64,000 nucleotides of DNA from Melampsora larici-populina 98AG31 (lineage: Eukaryota > Basidiomycota > Pucciniomycetes > Pucciniales > Melampsoraceae). Positions 35,325-47,437 of this stretch are shown one piece after another. The first letter of the stretch is position 1; each line of letters opens with the position of its first letter. Position numbers and translations under genes: made by a program. The notes below the pieces were generated by a model. The model was not told the origin of the DNA, did no database searches, and saw only the letters and a list, made by a program, of their open reading frames with translations. Location: assembly GCF_000204055.1 (NCBI RefSeq), contig NW_006768806.1:97677-161676 (forward strand). The letters are read 5' to 3'.

Positions 35325-36078
35325 CCATGGCGAACCTTCCGGTGATAAGTTAGTGGTCTCTCATGCGCATCTTGTTGGTCAAATCGATCAGATACTGATG
35401 GATATGATTTTGTTTCGATGTTATAGCCCTTGACCGCGCTCGATTGTGGTCCTTTCCTTATATGTGATGTCTGAGATCTGTGTAGGTGCCCCAATTCTGT
35501 TGAACAGTCGTTTGTGCTTTCCCTTCTCCTCTGTTAGTTTCGATACACAAAAGATGTCATTTTTTTTCTTAATTTGTCCGGTTAGCCATATTTTGTAATT
35601 TGTATATGTATTTCTGCCTCTATATCTTCCATACAAGAGTTACCAAGATGTTGCACGGATGATTTGGTACATGTCGAGTGTGGAATATCATTTTTTAGTC
35701 CCTTTAATAAGTGAAAGTGCTTAAGCAAAGCAATCAAACGGGAACCCATTTTACTTAAGCAAAGTAATCAAACGGGAACACATTGACACTTTCAAACGGG
35801 AACCCTGTAGTGCTTAAGATGAAGATAGATGAAGATTCTTGAAATCATTTCAACTCTGATCAGGACACCGACTTTTTGAGGTGAAAGAATTTTTTGCGCG
35901 TCAAGTGTGTCAAGAACGGGTAACTGATAACTTAAATATTATTTCAACGAAACCACCGTTTGACAGGAAGTTACAACAGATAGAACACCAAGAAGAGAAA
36001 GAAAGATACATGACAAAGACCAAAAGGAACAGTTGACCGAAACAAAACAACGTAGGACGATTCGAAACAGTGAAAGCC

Positions 36079-37470
36079 TCATTGAACGATGGGGAGGCCA
36101 CCACTCTCCCAGTTGTAGGCTACCGCGTGATCCCGAACTGACTCACGCTTTGCCCTTCCTCGTTCCATCATCAGATTGTCCGAAACCACTTCCCGAAACC
36201 TAGCTTGCTCCGCCTCCCCTGGCTCCACAAAGGCTAGCTCACCTGCTTCATCCTCCCATGCGTTTCCAAGGTCTGCAAGCATATTATGGAGGATGATGCA
36301 ACAACGGACCCATCGCAGCATGTGATACATGTCTTCTCGCTCATTCAAAGCCAGTCGCAGGCCTTGCAGTGACGCCCAGCGCGATTTCAGAATGCCAATC
36401 GAGTGCTCGTTGCGGACCCTCGCCTTGGCTACACACCAATTAAACTGTTTGTTTCGCTCGACCTCCGCTGCCTGCCCTTTATACGAAGGAACCACCGTTT
36501 CAGAAGGAATGTACGCGGAGTCGGCAATTATGTATTTGCCTACATCAAAAACATGTTAGTGATGTACTTTCTGACCAGCGAGTTTACATGCAAGCTGACC
36601 TTTATCAAAATACTTATGAGGTTTGTCAAAAATGTCAGTTTTTGAGTACACCGTGCTGTCACAGCACGAACCGGGCCATCCTCCATAGGCGTAGGTAATT
36701 CGACGATCACAGTCACACACGATCTGGATGTTAATTGAGTAGCGGTGTTTGCGGTCGAAGAACACTTCGCCATCCCGCCCTGGCCGTTGGAATAGGGGGA
36801 TAGTTGTGCCATCTACAAACCCCACGCAACCAGGGAATCCGTCGCGCTCCAAAACCTTCGAGATCGCCTTTCGTCTGTCTGAATTTGGCCATTTGACATA
36901 GTGAGCACCTGCTTTCAGAATAGCTTCGATAACTCTACGCGTACAGTTTACCACGGACCCACGCGCCACTTTGTAGTTTCTAGCCAAGCGACCGACGGAA
37001 GCGCCATTCCCATTGCTGCCAAGGCGTTCAAGAGTTATGGCCAATTGATGTTCCACAGGTGGTTGTGGATTGTTGCTTTGTGATATGAAGATCGGGTCGG
37101 AAATAATCATGGCCAACAGCGCACGGAAACCTTCCGGTGTAGTTCTCATAGCTTGGCGAAAGTCAGTTCGCCTCGTGTGTAACATATCCCGAAGGTCGAA
37201 AGGATTTCCTAGTGACACCCGCAGGCGCGGCTGAAGGTACCGACTGGAGGTGACAATAGATAGCATGTCACCCCACTGTTCTTCCTTGTCAAATAGCTCG
37301 TTGTACAAGGTCGCCATGATGGTGTTATGTGGGAATAGGATTTGTCCGTCGCTAGGGTCAATTTCGTTGAAATCATGTCCGGGCATGTTCGAAGGTGCAT
37401 TCATATGAGCAAAAATGCATAGATTGGTAAGGTCTCTGATTGTGGTAACTCGGTCTGATACGCGAGGCAT
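36079..37470 (-). CDS. PIF/Harbinger (HARBI1-like) DDE transposase
   Basis: Start chosen at ATG 37470 (MPRVSDRVTTIRDLTN); the frame upstream opens without an ATG. The N-terminal helical part has LERLGSNGNGASVGRLA, RNYKVARGSVVNCTRRV, a helix-turn-helix of this family. Catalytic blocks are GCVGFVDGTTIPLF (first D), KYIIADSAYIPS (second D, spliced from GATAAAG and GCAAATAC) and ARVRNEHSIGILKSRWASL (E), then ILHNMLADLGNAWED. Ends WESGGLPIVQ. No frameshift or nonsense seen, so it may be catalytically competent even though its partner ORF1 is broken. Confidence 0.88.
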
Positions 37471-37898
37471 GATCCGCTGGAGAGGAATCAGGTGTTTAGG
37501 GTAAAGAGGTATTTCGGTGCTGATGATTTGGAATTCGGAGCTGACGAAGAAGGGAATGGCCAAGCAAGTGAGTGAGTGAGTTGGGGGAGGAAATGTCAGA
37601 CGGAGTCACACCACCCCCAGCACACACGCTCAGCAGATGAAACAATTAAATTAACATAATCGATCACAAAATATTCATTTATTTCAAAAAAGGCCACCAC
37701 CACGGGGCATCAAATCGAACAAAATCAGGGCGAAAGATGCCTTGTTTGCAATTCGCCCTGGATTTATAAGCCCGTAAAAGTCGATTTTAAGGCTTAAAAA
37801 ACTCTGCAAACGCAAATCTTAAGGCTGTCGCACCCTTAAAATTAGTGTCCGTCAGTATGCGGCAGAGTGTACGCAAAATCTGACTTGAACCGCCATAA

Positions 37899-38583
37899 GA
37901 GCATCCACTATGGGTGCGTTAACGATGTGATTTAGCGTTAGAATAACGCTAAAATCCAGACAGGTCTACTATGGACCTGTTTTAGACATGCGGTCCGTAC
38001 GACTGCGTCAAATCTTGCACTCCCCTTGTTCAAATCTACGCAAGCCTACGACTTGATTTATCGTAGACTTTTGGCGCATCAAATCGGTCAACAGCCATCA
38101 AATGATCTATCTGTATCCATCCCACTCTGCACTCACCACCTTCAATCAAAATCTTCCCTCGTCCCTCAAAATCACAGCTTGTTGATGGTAGCTGTTTACT
38201 CTGAATTTGCTAAAAAAAACGCATTTTGTTTTAAAAAAAGTGATTCCGTGCGATTGATTTCACCAAGATCGAGCAAGATGTGAGAAAGCTCGATGCTCAT
38301 TGTCAACACCTGAAGCCATCATTTTGGTTCTTTCTGGCTACCAAGGTAGTCATCATCATAGAAGTGAGCTGGGTGAGGCGTGGTAAGATACTTCAATTCG
38401 AGTCTCGACTTTGCCATAGCGTGTATAGTGTTCTAAGAACAGATTATCGTAGTTAAATCCTACGTTACATCATCCCATAGTGGATTTCATGCGGTTAACA
38501 ACTTAGCTACAACACGCATGATTAAATTTTGCGATCAGGACCGCAAAATTTACGATAAAACACCCTCAACATAGTGGATGCTC
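37899..38583. mobile_element. Harbinger-type MITE A, 685 bp
   Basis: Ends are GAGCATCCACTATGGGTG and, inverted, GAGCATCCACTATGTTGAGG. TAA flanks both sides (37896-37898 and 38584-38586). The interior repeats GCGTTA and AACGC words. The frame at 38026-38283 resembles nothing known. Short inverted ends with TAA are typical of Tourist-like elements. Confidence 0.85.
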
Positions 38584-38586
38584 TAA

Positions 38587-39607
38587 GAGCATCCGCACTC
38601 GTGCGGTAAATCGCGTGCGGTAAGGTAAAATTTACCGCAACTGCGGGGCCTTTCCCACACTGGTGAGAAATTAGGCCCGCGGTAGTTAACTTTTGATCGA
38701 TTTGCGTTAGCGAATCGGTAAATTTACCGATTGGCTAACGCATGTGGTAGCCAAATTACCAGCCCCCTCTTCACTTCTCAAGCACACCAACTTGCCAACT
38801 TGCCAACTTGACTCAACTCCAACTCAACTCCTCTTGATTCCTCTCGACTCAAAACACCCGACTTAAGAATCAATGGAGACCCGACTGTCTTCTAATTCAT
38901 CAAACTAATGGGTATGTCTGGTTTCTTACTGTATGATTCTCTTTATCCAACATTGATTAAGATTGTTCTACTTTACATGTGATTATATATATGTTCATTG
39001 AGATTTTGGATTTATCAATATCGAATTGGGTTTAAAAGGGTTTTAGATCAAAGTGGATCAATTTCTGATCGTTTGTTTTGATTTTAGAAGGTTTTGAACA
39101 TGTCTTGTCGTTTGGATTGACTTCAAAAGGATTTGAAAAATAGATATCACATTCAACTGTAGAGGGGAACTATGCAAAAGGGTCTTCATTATCTGCATTT
39201 CTTTTCAAATTCTCAATGGTCTTCAACATGACAACTTTTAATTGATGGTGCAATGAATTTTTGTTTGCTTGTCTACAAACCTCTCTGTGCCAACCATCCA
39301 GTGGTGATGAGATCTCAAGTTACTCTCAAATGAACTTCCCTGTCCCAAAGCTCTTCTTCCCTGGCAGGGATCGCTTGAAATGCACTGATTGACTGAAAAG
39401 TCGATTGATTTTTTTGTTTGGTATATTTTGAGTCTGTAAACTCTGCATCAGTGTGGAAACTCAAATTACCTCTCAAGTTAGTTAACTACCGTGCAGGTAA
39501 TTTTGGCACGAGTGTGAAATTTGGTCACGTTAAGTAATTTTTTACTTAATGTAGAGGTTGTTACCGCACATGACCAAGTTAACAACCGCAAACGAGTGCG
39601 GATGCTC
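38587..39607. mobile_element. Harbinger-type MITE B, 1021 bp
   Basis: Ends are GAGCATCCGCACTCGTGCGG and, inverted, GAGCATCCGCACTCGTTTGC. TAA flanks both sides (38584-38586 and 39608-39610). The first TAA is shared with MITE A. The subterminal parts contain further GTGCGGTAA and TTACCGCA words in both directions. No gene is seen in the interior. Confidence 0.85.
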
Positions 39608-39876
39608 TAATGGTTAAACGTGTCCCAAAGTTGACCTAAACCGCTTCGAGTTTCAAGCTGGCGATATCAGCTGCACCTGTAGCTGTTTCTATGTAGCTCT
39701 AGTGTAGCTCATGTAAACCCATACATGCTGAGGTTTTTGTGTAAAATTTCGTCCCTCAAAGACTTTTTTTCACGACACATCTCAGCATTTGCCATCCATC
39801 AATGCAAATCAACCCAACCATCACACCTCGATCTAATCCGGCCTCATAAGATATCAAATCACATCAATCTCCAAAT

Positions 39877-41671
39877 ATGGTGGTCATCGGAAATGCTTCT
39901 CAGATAGCCAACAAGGCACAACGATCAAAAGTATTACAACGATTAAGGCATGACAAGCTTCAAGCTAAATTGAGCGAACGAGTGGCACGTAAGAAAGCAG
40001 AAGCAGCAGATCCGTCCTTAAAAGTTAAAAGACTCAAAGAGAATATACCAAGAACGATTGAAAATACGAGAGAATGGCTTGGAGATCAACGTGAAGATGA
40101 AAGATTGATGCCTGTGAAGGTAGAAATGGGGGATGAGAATCAGGAAGGATACGAGGAAATCAAACTTGATATGGGTAGATTAGCCGACTTATTCGAACCC
40201 TACAACAATCAAAACGCAAGTGAGGCTCTCACCGAACCCGAAGCTCAAGATCCCACAGCAGAGCCAGACCTTGAAGAGAATTTTGAAGACGAATCGGCGT
40301 CAACTCCCAAAGAGAACCGAGTACTCATCACTACCTCCCCTAGACCTTCTCTATTCACCCAGGCCTTCATTCACGAACTGGCCAACCTATTCGGTGGAAA
40401 GCACCGCGCCGATGTGATACCTAGAAAAACCAAAAGATTCGAACTTAGTCGAGTTTGTAAATGGGCTATTGAGCGAGGTTATAGTAGTATGGTTGTCATT
40501 GGTGAAGCACATGGGGGAAGAAATCGCAGTGGCCCTAGTCAGTTTCTTGACTACAAGTCTTTATGCTCCTAATCCGTCTGTAATTTCTAGCCGTTGCTGA
40601 TCTTTTGTCGCTTCTGTATTGCATGGTCACAAAAAAACAGCCCATATGACCGTCTGCCGACTCCCATACGGACCGACAGCCTACTTCAGACTCACGAGTA
40701 TAGTGCCCAGTAAAGCTATCCCAGGACACGCCAAACCAACTTCCCACTCACCCGAACTCGTCTTATCTAATTTCTCAACTCCACTTGGTTTGAGTATTGG
40801 GACTCTACTTCAATCAGTCTTTCCAGCTCTACCGCAACTTGAGGGTAGACAAGTTGTGAGTGTACAGAATCAACGTGATTTCATCTTCTTTCGTCGATTT
40901 CGTTATATGTTTGCCGAACGAGAGAAGATGTAAGTTCCGATCTTGAACTTCTCCTTGTTCGTAGTCCAGTACTAAAGTTGATGTTCTGCATAAACAGGTT
41001 TTTGAAGGAAGGCGAAGAAAAGATTCGTGCTCGATTGCAAGAGATAGGACCAAGATTCACATTAAAGATCAGATGGCTTAAACGTGGTACACTCGCGGGT
41101 ACTTTGAACCAGAATGTTCTTCCTGGCGAAGAAGGACAAGAAAAGAAATTAGGAGAACTTGAGCGACAACGTGAAGCTAGTCGAGCAGGACGCCGTAGAG
41201 CAAAATCTAATGCTTCAAAATCACTGGCTGCTGAACCTGGCCCTTCTCCCGAAAAAGCCTCCGACTCAGCCTCGAAAGAGCCAATCGCCACCTCATCATC
41301 TCAAAACCCTTCAGACCCGAACTCTCAGACCCCCACAACCGAACCTAGTTCTACCACAACCACAAAAGCTAAACGTAAACGTAAACCCAAGAATTCATCA
41401 GGAGTGGAGGAAAAGTTTTTAAGAGGAGATCGATCAGATTCAGAGGACCCCGACACATCAGACCTTCCACGTAAACATGGCGGCCTTTCAAGTTATATGA
41501 AACAAGTGCAAAATCGTACTACTCTAGTTAGGAACTCTAATCGTGAAGTGGAATTCGAATGGAAGGTATGTTATCTTGTCTTGTTCTGAGTCAAAGGAAA
41601 AGTTGAACTGACTTGAATTTTTGAATTTTTAGCCTAACATGGGTGTCTCTCGGAGAAAATTTATCTTGTAA
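39877..41671 (+). CDS. RPF1: Ribosome production factor 1 (Brix domain, 60S biogenesis)
   Basis: Exon 1 (39877-40528) starts MVVIGNASQIANKAQR, has a charged N-terminus (RHDKLQAKLSERVARKK) and the first Brix motif RVLITTSPRPSLFTQAF, then RFELSRVCKWAIERGY. The intron starts at GTGGCC and ends AACAG (40640). Exon 2 has HMTVCRLPYGPTAYF and the Brix blocks KPTSHSPELVLSNFST and GRQVVSVQNQRDFIFF. The second intron lies between AAGAT and GTTTTTG. Exon 3 has LQEIGPRFTLKIRWLKRG, a low-complexity insert, then REVEFEWK. The last exon gives PNMGVSRRKFIL, identical in style to the end of RPF1 in other fungi. RPF1 acts in the nucleolus in large-subunit rRNA processing and 5S/27S maturation. The acidic linker (residues about 85-145) is longer than in yeast. 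Confidence 0.93.
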
Positions 41672-42440
41672 ACTATTTTTTGATGTGGATGAAGATATGT
41701 TCAGTAAATTGAGTGTCAGTTACAGTCGAGCCATAGTCATGATGAATGTCTGAGGAATTCTTTCACCCGATGTTTCTCTACATCAGTTGTCAGCATGGAC
41801 GGAGGAATTATCAGATACCCTGATTTGCTATGCCTACGAAATCCACAGCTTGTCTGAGTCCCATTTGCATAGTATCAGCTTCCCAAGATATGCGAGTCTA
41901 TATATGCACGGATAGCAAAGGTAGTACAACCAGTATTGACTTGCCTTGAACTCAGCAGGTCATCAGCTCACATCGCATCATTGTGGGATAAAGAGCCTGC
42001 AATGAATGTGTTGACTAATTCATGTTAACGATTGTGATTATCACAAATGACGATCGTTTATAGCAGTATATTCCCAAGTGACTGGACACATTAGAGGTCA
42101 TCCGTATGTCATGGGCTAGACCGAGAGCTCACAGTGATATGGGAACGTAGAAGGAAGAGTATTTGGATTCCGGTATTTGTTTGCTCCCAGTGTAATAGAT
42201 ATAACAAGTGGATGTGATATAGAAGACTATCAAACCCTGTATGACGACACAGTTAATCAATCACACCGGACTATATAATGATACAGCATACAAAAACAAA
42301 TAGTATTTTTTCACAACCATCGAAACAAGACAGCTTTTTGTCTGTAAGGACTTGTCTAACATGAGATCACGGGATAGAACATGTTTCTAGGAGACAAATC
42401 GTTCAGAGACATCGTAGACAAACAATCAAGAGACAAAGCA
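41672..42440. other. Intergenic region between RPF1 and the Spt16-like gene 1
   Basis: Convergent 3' flanks. No gene seen. The last part (about 42340-42440) resembles the sequence downstream of Spt16-like gene 2 (58300-58430), so the duplicated unit extends beyond the coding region. Confidence 0.55.
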
Positions 42441-45400
42441 TCAAGATGTGTTCAAACCTGTCTGGTTACTCATTTCTTCCATGATATCTTGTTGCAACTT
42501 CTTTAAGATCTGCTTTTTCTTAAGAACATACCACTTTTTAGTATCTTCGTCCAAACCGTCAAGCTTCTTGGCCATTATGGTCTGGTCCTTTGCGTCTGAA
42601 ATCGCGATGGCCTTGAGTTTTTTCACTTCACCCAGAGGTCTTAAGGCATGATCAGAGTATCGTGCACGCTTCAAGCTCGAGGCCGTCAAACCGAGAGGTC
42701 GGGGTTCAACCGCCAGGATGGTTGACGACTCCAAACCGGGAGTTTCGGTGGGTAGTATTTGAAGCGATGCGAATGCATCGAGCCTGAGATTTTGGGATTG
42801 GATTGTTGATGTTGTCGGTAGAACTGCAGAATTTTCAACCCGTTTGACACAGATATCTTTTTGAATAGCTTGAGAGAAGCCATGATCAGAGGCATGCTTC
42901 GAGGCCGTCAAACCAAGAGGCTGTGGTTGGACTGCCAGGCTGATCGCAGATTCCAAATCAAGAGTTTTGGCAGATGATGTTTGAAGTAACGTGGATACAT
43001 CGGACCCGATATTTTGGGATTGGATCGCTAATGTTGTCGGTAGAACTGCAGAATTTTCAACCTCTTTGACACAGATGTCTTTTCCAAAAGCTTGAGAGAA
43101 GCCGTGATCAGAGGCATGCTTCGAGGCCGTCAAACCAAGAGTTTGTGGTTGAACTGCCAGGCTGGTCGAAGACTCCAAATCGAGAGTTTTGGCAGATGAT
43201 GTTTGAAGCGAGGTGGATACATTGGACCCGATATTTTGGGATTGGATTGCTGGTGCTTTAGGTGGAACTGCAAGCTTTTCAACCTGTTTGACAGAGATGT
43301 CTTTCACAATACTTGACACAACCGTCAGGCTGGTCGACGACTTTAAATCGGGAGTTTTGGTGGGTGGTGTTTGAAGCGAGGCGGATGCATCGGACCCGAT
43401 AAGTTTGGATTGGGGTGTATATGAGCTCACTAACGTTCTAGGTGGAATGGCGAAACTTTTAACCTTGGCAGAGATTTCTGTTTCGATACCGTCGGCGACT
43501 TGAGCGCAGTTGCTTGATCCTATCTCCTCTTGTTGTTTAGATACTGGGACTTCCTTTGGAAAAAGATTCTGTGGCACGGTATCATTTTTGTAAATTACTT
43601 GTTCATCGTTTTGCAGCTGACCCGTTTTGGAGGTAGGGATCGCGGCAATGCTGCTCTCCTGACGTGATGCATGTCTTTCAGCTGGACCACGTAGTTCGTT
43701 CTGGTCTATATCCCCGGAACCTGAAGCCTCCGATGTGCCGCCATCTCGCTGTTTGTTCTTGGAAAAGATAGTGATGTCGGTCAAAGCTTTCAATCCACCG
43801 CTTAGAGTGATGGACGAATCTTGTTTGACAGCTACTGTGTCAATCAGCTGTAGTGAGTACGTCTTGGAGGAGTCAAACGGATCTTGGATGCTTGAAAACG
43901 ACATTTCCAAAGAAAATATCATGTCGCATTTTAAAACCCTATGACAACTTGTGTCCAGGCGCAAAAATGGATCTGTGGATTCGATTCCAATCTACACGAT
44001 ATGCCAATTTTGATACATTTTCAATGAATAAGATCCAATTGTCCATTGTATTGAAGGTCAACGTGATTCCACTTACTCCAAACCCAAATGACTCTGGCAA
44101 AGACGATCCCAAATCTGGACGCTCTCTAGAGACCTTAGAGACAATGGTCTGGTAGAAATTTTTGGCGATGACACCTTCCTTCAGCTCTTGTAAGGCAAAT
44201 TTTTGAAGCTGGATGAGATAATTATAATTCGATTCTTGTGTCTAAAGCAGCGCAAAAATTTGGCAGCCAATGAGAAACCAAGAGTGAAGAAAGGTCGAAG
44301 AACGGTGAACGCTATGGCTTACAGGGTGAGGATCAATCATAATTGATCGAGATATATCGGAGCAGTAAAACTTGTATCGGATACCCAACCTGGCCAAAAT
44401 GATCCCAGTATCATCCAGCCTTTCAGCTGTGGACTGTGCCCAAGTGCGAAGGTTGTATGCACCTCCGGATTGTATGGTTGGTCTATAACGCCACCTCGAG
44501 TGCACACTATCAAACTACAATACCATGAAATATCAGATGCGCATTTCTGATGAAGACTCCACAGCCATTGACGACGTGACCCACGCTAGGTAAAAAAATT
44601 CCACCCTTCCATATGTCAGAATTTCGAAGTTCAGCCTGGATGACTGCACTCAGCTGCTTGTGAGTCCTGGTGAATGCAAGCATTAAGTATGTCAGATAAC
44701 ACATGGCCAAGAAATGCAGATGCTAAAAAAATAGGCAATACATACGTTTTGTTTCCAGTTTTGATTAAATTTTGCACTTGTTCAAAAAGTATTGCCATAA
44801 GTTTCCTGGTCATTTTACTTGCAACTTCTGTGTGTTGCTGTTGTATGTGGCACAGGGAGTTGATCCTTGATTCAGTTACAAAGAAAGTTTACAAGGAGAG
44901 ATCCAGAAACGAGGACAAACCATCTCCTCCATATCCTTTGTTGCCATCAGTACAGAAATCCCAAATGATACGTCATTGGTTTGTTTGATTGACCTGACTT
45001 GCTTTGTTCTCTTCAAGAACTCATTCCAATCGTCCTACACATGGTGAAGTTAGATCAAAATGAGGCCAAAAGCTGATTATAAAATGACATCTCTTCACCG
45101 ACCCCGTAATCTCGGTCGAATATGGCATTTGTACAAGATCCCAACCTCTTGCCATCTTGAACCGTGTTTTCCATCGCTAGAATTAATTTATTTACTGCCT
45201 TTGTAGTCGGGCCGGGGTGACTTGATTTGACCAGTATGCTCACTGTTACATCGGCTCCAAATGATTTGTTTATCTTTTCTAGAGGCTTCAATTTTTTTGC
45301 CTGGTGTGGCGAGCAGAGAAAGGTGACCTTCTCCGGGGTGATGAAGGTCAACGTCAAATATAAATCAATTCCTAGGAGATACCGATGTATAGTAAGAGTG

Positions 45401-45621
45401 TCGCTATAAAGGTGATGCTGATCTCCAGTGACAAACAGAAGCCCGCCGGTATTCAGAAACCGACGAGTCTCGACGTCACCTGCAGTTGCATTCTGGTATT
45501 TAACATGCACCATCAGTTGTTTTCTTGTGTCATGAGGAGAGGCATTCATTCGACTTACTTGCCAAAAGTCTAATAGCTTTCGCAACCGCCTATGAAAGAG
45601 AACGGGATTTACCTCTGACAT
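42441..45621 (-). CDS. Truncated Spt16-like protein 1 (FACT-type N-terminal domain, novel tail)
   Basis: Exon 1 (45559-45621) is MSEVNPVLFHRRLRKLL plus DFWQ. Exon 2 starts at 45492 after AAATACCAG (NATAGDVETRRFLNTG; LTLTFITPEKVTFLCS; VTVSILVKSSHPGP) and matches the N-lobe of Spt16. Later exons give DDWNEFLKRTKQ with VSFGISVLMATKDMEE, EVASKMTRKLMAILFE, AELRNSDIWKGGIF, RPTIQSGGAYNLRTWAQ with GIILARLGIRYKFYCS, and PESFGFGVSG. These are the peptidase-like domain landmarks of Spt16. The last exon (42441-about 43964) opens FSLEMSFSSIQDPF with SKTYSLQLIDTVAV and SKNKQ, the usual domain end. From there Spt16 should continue with middle, dimer and acidic C-terminal regions; instead a repeat-bearing linker and a final charged helix (EVKKLKAIAISDAKDQ; KKKQILKKLQQDIMEEM) follow. 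About 860 residues, no breaks. Confidence 0.75.
42600..43480 (-). repeat. Four degenerate 222-bp (74-residue) coding repeats in Spt16-like gene 1
   Basis: The core TGTCGGTAGAACTGCAGAA recurs exactly 222 bp apart (about 42814 and 43036). Each unit encodes a pattern of V(E/K)..AV.P.., IQSQN(I/L), SLQT....T..LES, LAV.P..LGLTAS and DI.VK. Units are in frame and less alike toward the ends. Spt16-like gene 2 has no such repeat, so the expansion is specific to this copy. Confidence 0.85.
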
Positions 45622-45745
45622 GGGTTTTACCAAGAGGTTTTTGGTACAGATAGATTTGATCTGATTTCAAAGAGGCGAAGATGGTGCCTAAGAAGAGATG
45701 TCAATGACTTGAGATCTTGATCGAACGATCAAAAGTCGCGCATAC
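45622..45745 (-). promoter_or_regulatory. Upstream region conserved between the two Spt16-like genes
   Basis: About 116 bp directly upstream of the start codon differ from 60735-60850 at only about seven positions. It includes GATTTCAAAGAGGCGAAGAT and CGAACGATCAAAAGTC. No named motif is recognised. It probably holds the core promoter and 5' leader. Confidence 0.6.
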
Positions 45746-46539
45746 ATATAGCCTCATATAGCTTCGTCCGTAGCTTTGAGACTTGTGACCGCCCCGCCCC
45801 GGTCTTCTTGTTTCCGGTCACAATCTTTGTCGATGAAAGTTTCTTTTGGACTTTCATTTTACAGGGAAGTGCCAATCTATGACCTATTTTATAGCCACTT
45901 CGGCCGCTATAGTTATCTGTGAGTTTTTTTCCATAAAGATTGATCTGATTCCACGGTCAAAAGATTGACGACTTATGCTATTTAATAGATTTTCACAAGA
46001 GAGGGATTCAAGATTTGTATAACTTGGTTAACTGTGATCGGAGGTGCTAGACTACTGGTACTATGTTCGTTGAGGTATATAGATGAGCTTTGTGAGACTC
46101 AAAATAGTCTATCAATTATACTAACTCATTGCTTTAACTCAATCAGTGGTCTCATTCATCATTCGATTTTGCATGCTTGCAAGATATCGGTCAAAGAAAT
46201 TGTGCAGACAATACTCAAAAAATGATCGATTATGGAATTAGTACAGATTTAGGGATCTTTAAAGCTATCAACAAAGGTTTTCTCCTCTACTTCTTGACTT
46301 GAGATGAGTAAAATAGAAGAACAAATTGCAAAAAACATGAAGGCTCAATCATCAACATTTTACGACAATATGTTCGTATTCCTTCTTCATATCTTTTGAA
46401 GACTTTACAATTACTTACAATTACTTCTTATTTGGGGTGATAGGGTTAGGCCCTAGGGTGCTCTGGCGACGATAGGAAGTGTCAGTCCTTTCTTTTCAAC
46501 ATTATCTTTTAAGACATCAGCAGGATCTATGTCAAGGCA
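45746..46539. other. Intergenic region upstream of Spt16-like gene 1
   Basis: No gene that I can support. The plus-strand frame at 46034-46225 has no recognisable similarity. Confidence 0.55.
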
Positions 46540-47437
46540 GTGGTCCAAATGCCTCTCGTGTTGGCAACCAGTCTTTCCAAAAAAATCCAATCCGTAATCA
46601 ATCAATGTAATCGACTTGGATTTTTTTTTGTTGCTAGTTTAACTTCTTTAGCAGTTATGGAAGCCAATGGATGGAGTTTAAAATCGATATTCAGAAGGTT
46701 TCCAAATGGAAGATACTGTGGTGGAAATGGATTTATAGATCAATTAGAAATCTTATCTCAAAACGGAGCTTTATAAGCTTTTAGACTTGATCATAAAGTT
46801 TGGGGTCGAATCGTTCAACCTGATTCTGGTAGTACTCTTAAGTAAATCTTTCCATCTCATTCGATCGATCATAATTCATCTTCGAAAGAATCCATTGGTC
46901 AAATTTGTTTTCTTATTTGTCTGAATAGTCTTGCAGTTTTGATAACTTTAATTGAACCACAGGATCGAATCATGGGTTTAAATTTACCAGACGGTGGTCA
47001 TTTAACTCATGGATTTTATAATGCGAAACAAAAAAGAGCTTCATCAATTTCTTTTCAATCATTTACTTATGATATTGATCCTCAAGTAAATTCATGGATT
47101 ATCATCATTTAGAAAAAACTGTGAAAGTATATAAACCTAAACTTTTGGATTCTGGTACTTTGGCTTATCCACGTGATTGGGATTATGCTAGATCAAAAAA
47201 AATGCTGCTGATCAATGTGATTATTTAATGATGGCTGCAAGCTTTAAATTCACAATCAACCTTTGTTTAAAGATGTACTGATTCTGAGTTTTTTCCTTTT
47301 TTGATAATTTTTAGACGGCACATTTCAGGTATAATTGCAGGCCATGCTCAAAACAATACATTTAAACATTGTGATACAGTTGTGATCTAGTGACCACAAC
47401 AACTCACAAAAACCTCCAAGGCCTAGAGCAGGAATGA
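46540..47437 (+). pseudogene. Serine hydroxymethyltransferase (SHMT) pseudogene fragment
   Basis: The translation in several frames matches SHMT in order. LTSLAVMEANGWSLKS, NGRYCGGNGFIDQLEIL and SQNGAL lead to TAA at the point where AFRLDHKVWGRIVQPDSG continues. Then come EPQDRIMGLNLPDGGH, LTHGFYNAKQKR, HHLEKTVKVYKPKLL, AYPRDWDYARSKK, ADQCDYLMMAA, HISGIIAGHAQNNTFKH and finally TTTTHKNLQGLEQE, which retains the THK of the PLP lysine site. Stops and frameshifts lie between most blocks. A residual intron near 47255-47320 suggests a DNA-level duplicate rather than a retrocopy. The 5' start and the C-terminal third are missing. The functional gene must be elsewhere. Confidence 0.8.

Larger units (their letters stand above)
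32655..37835. mobile_element. PIF/Harbinger DNA transposon, about 5.2 kb
   Basis: Candidate ends are GGGTGTTTACAGCCTTA (32655-32671) and, inverted, GGGTGCGACAGCCTTA (from 37835), flanked by GTA and TTA, near the TWA preference of Harbinger. The element carries a Myb/SANT-like ORF (plus) and a DDE nuclease (minus), the usual two-gene setup. The stretch between the genes (35325-36078) has three copies of a TCAAACGGGAAC repeat near 35730-35805. The ends are an inference from limited similarity. Confidence 0.6.

Noticed and set aside
40532..40640. Alternative end of RPF1 exon 1 that reads through to a stop near 40572
   Set aside because: Splicing from GTGGCC to AACAG restores the Brix domain, which the read-through would truncate.
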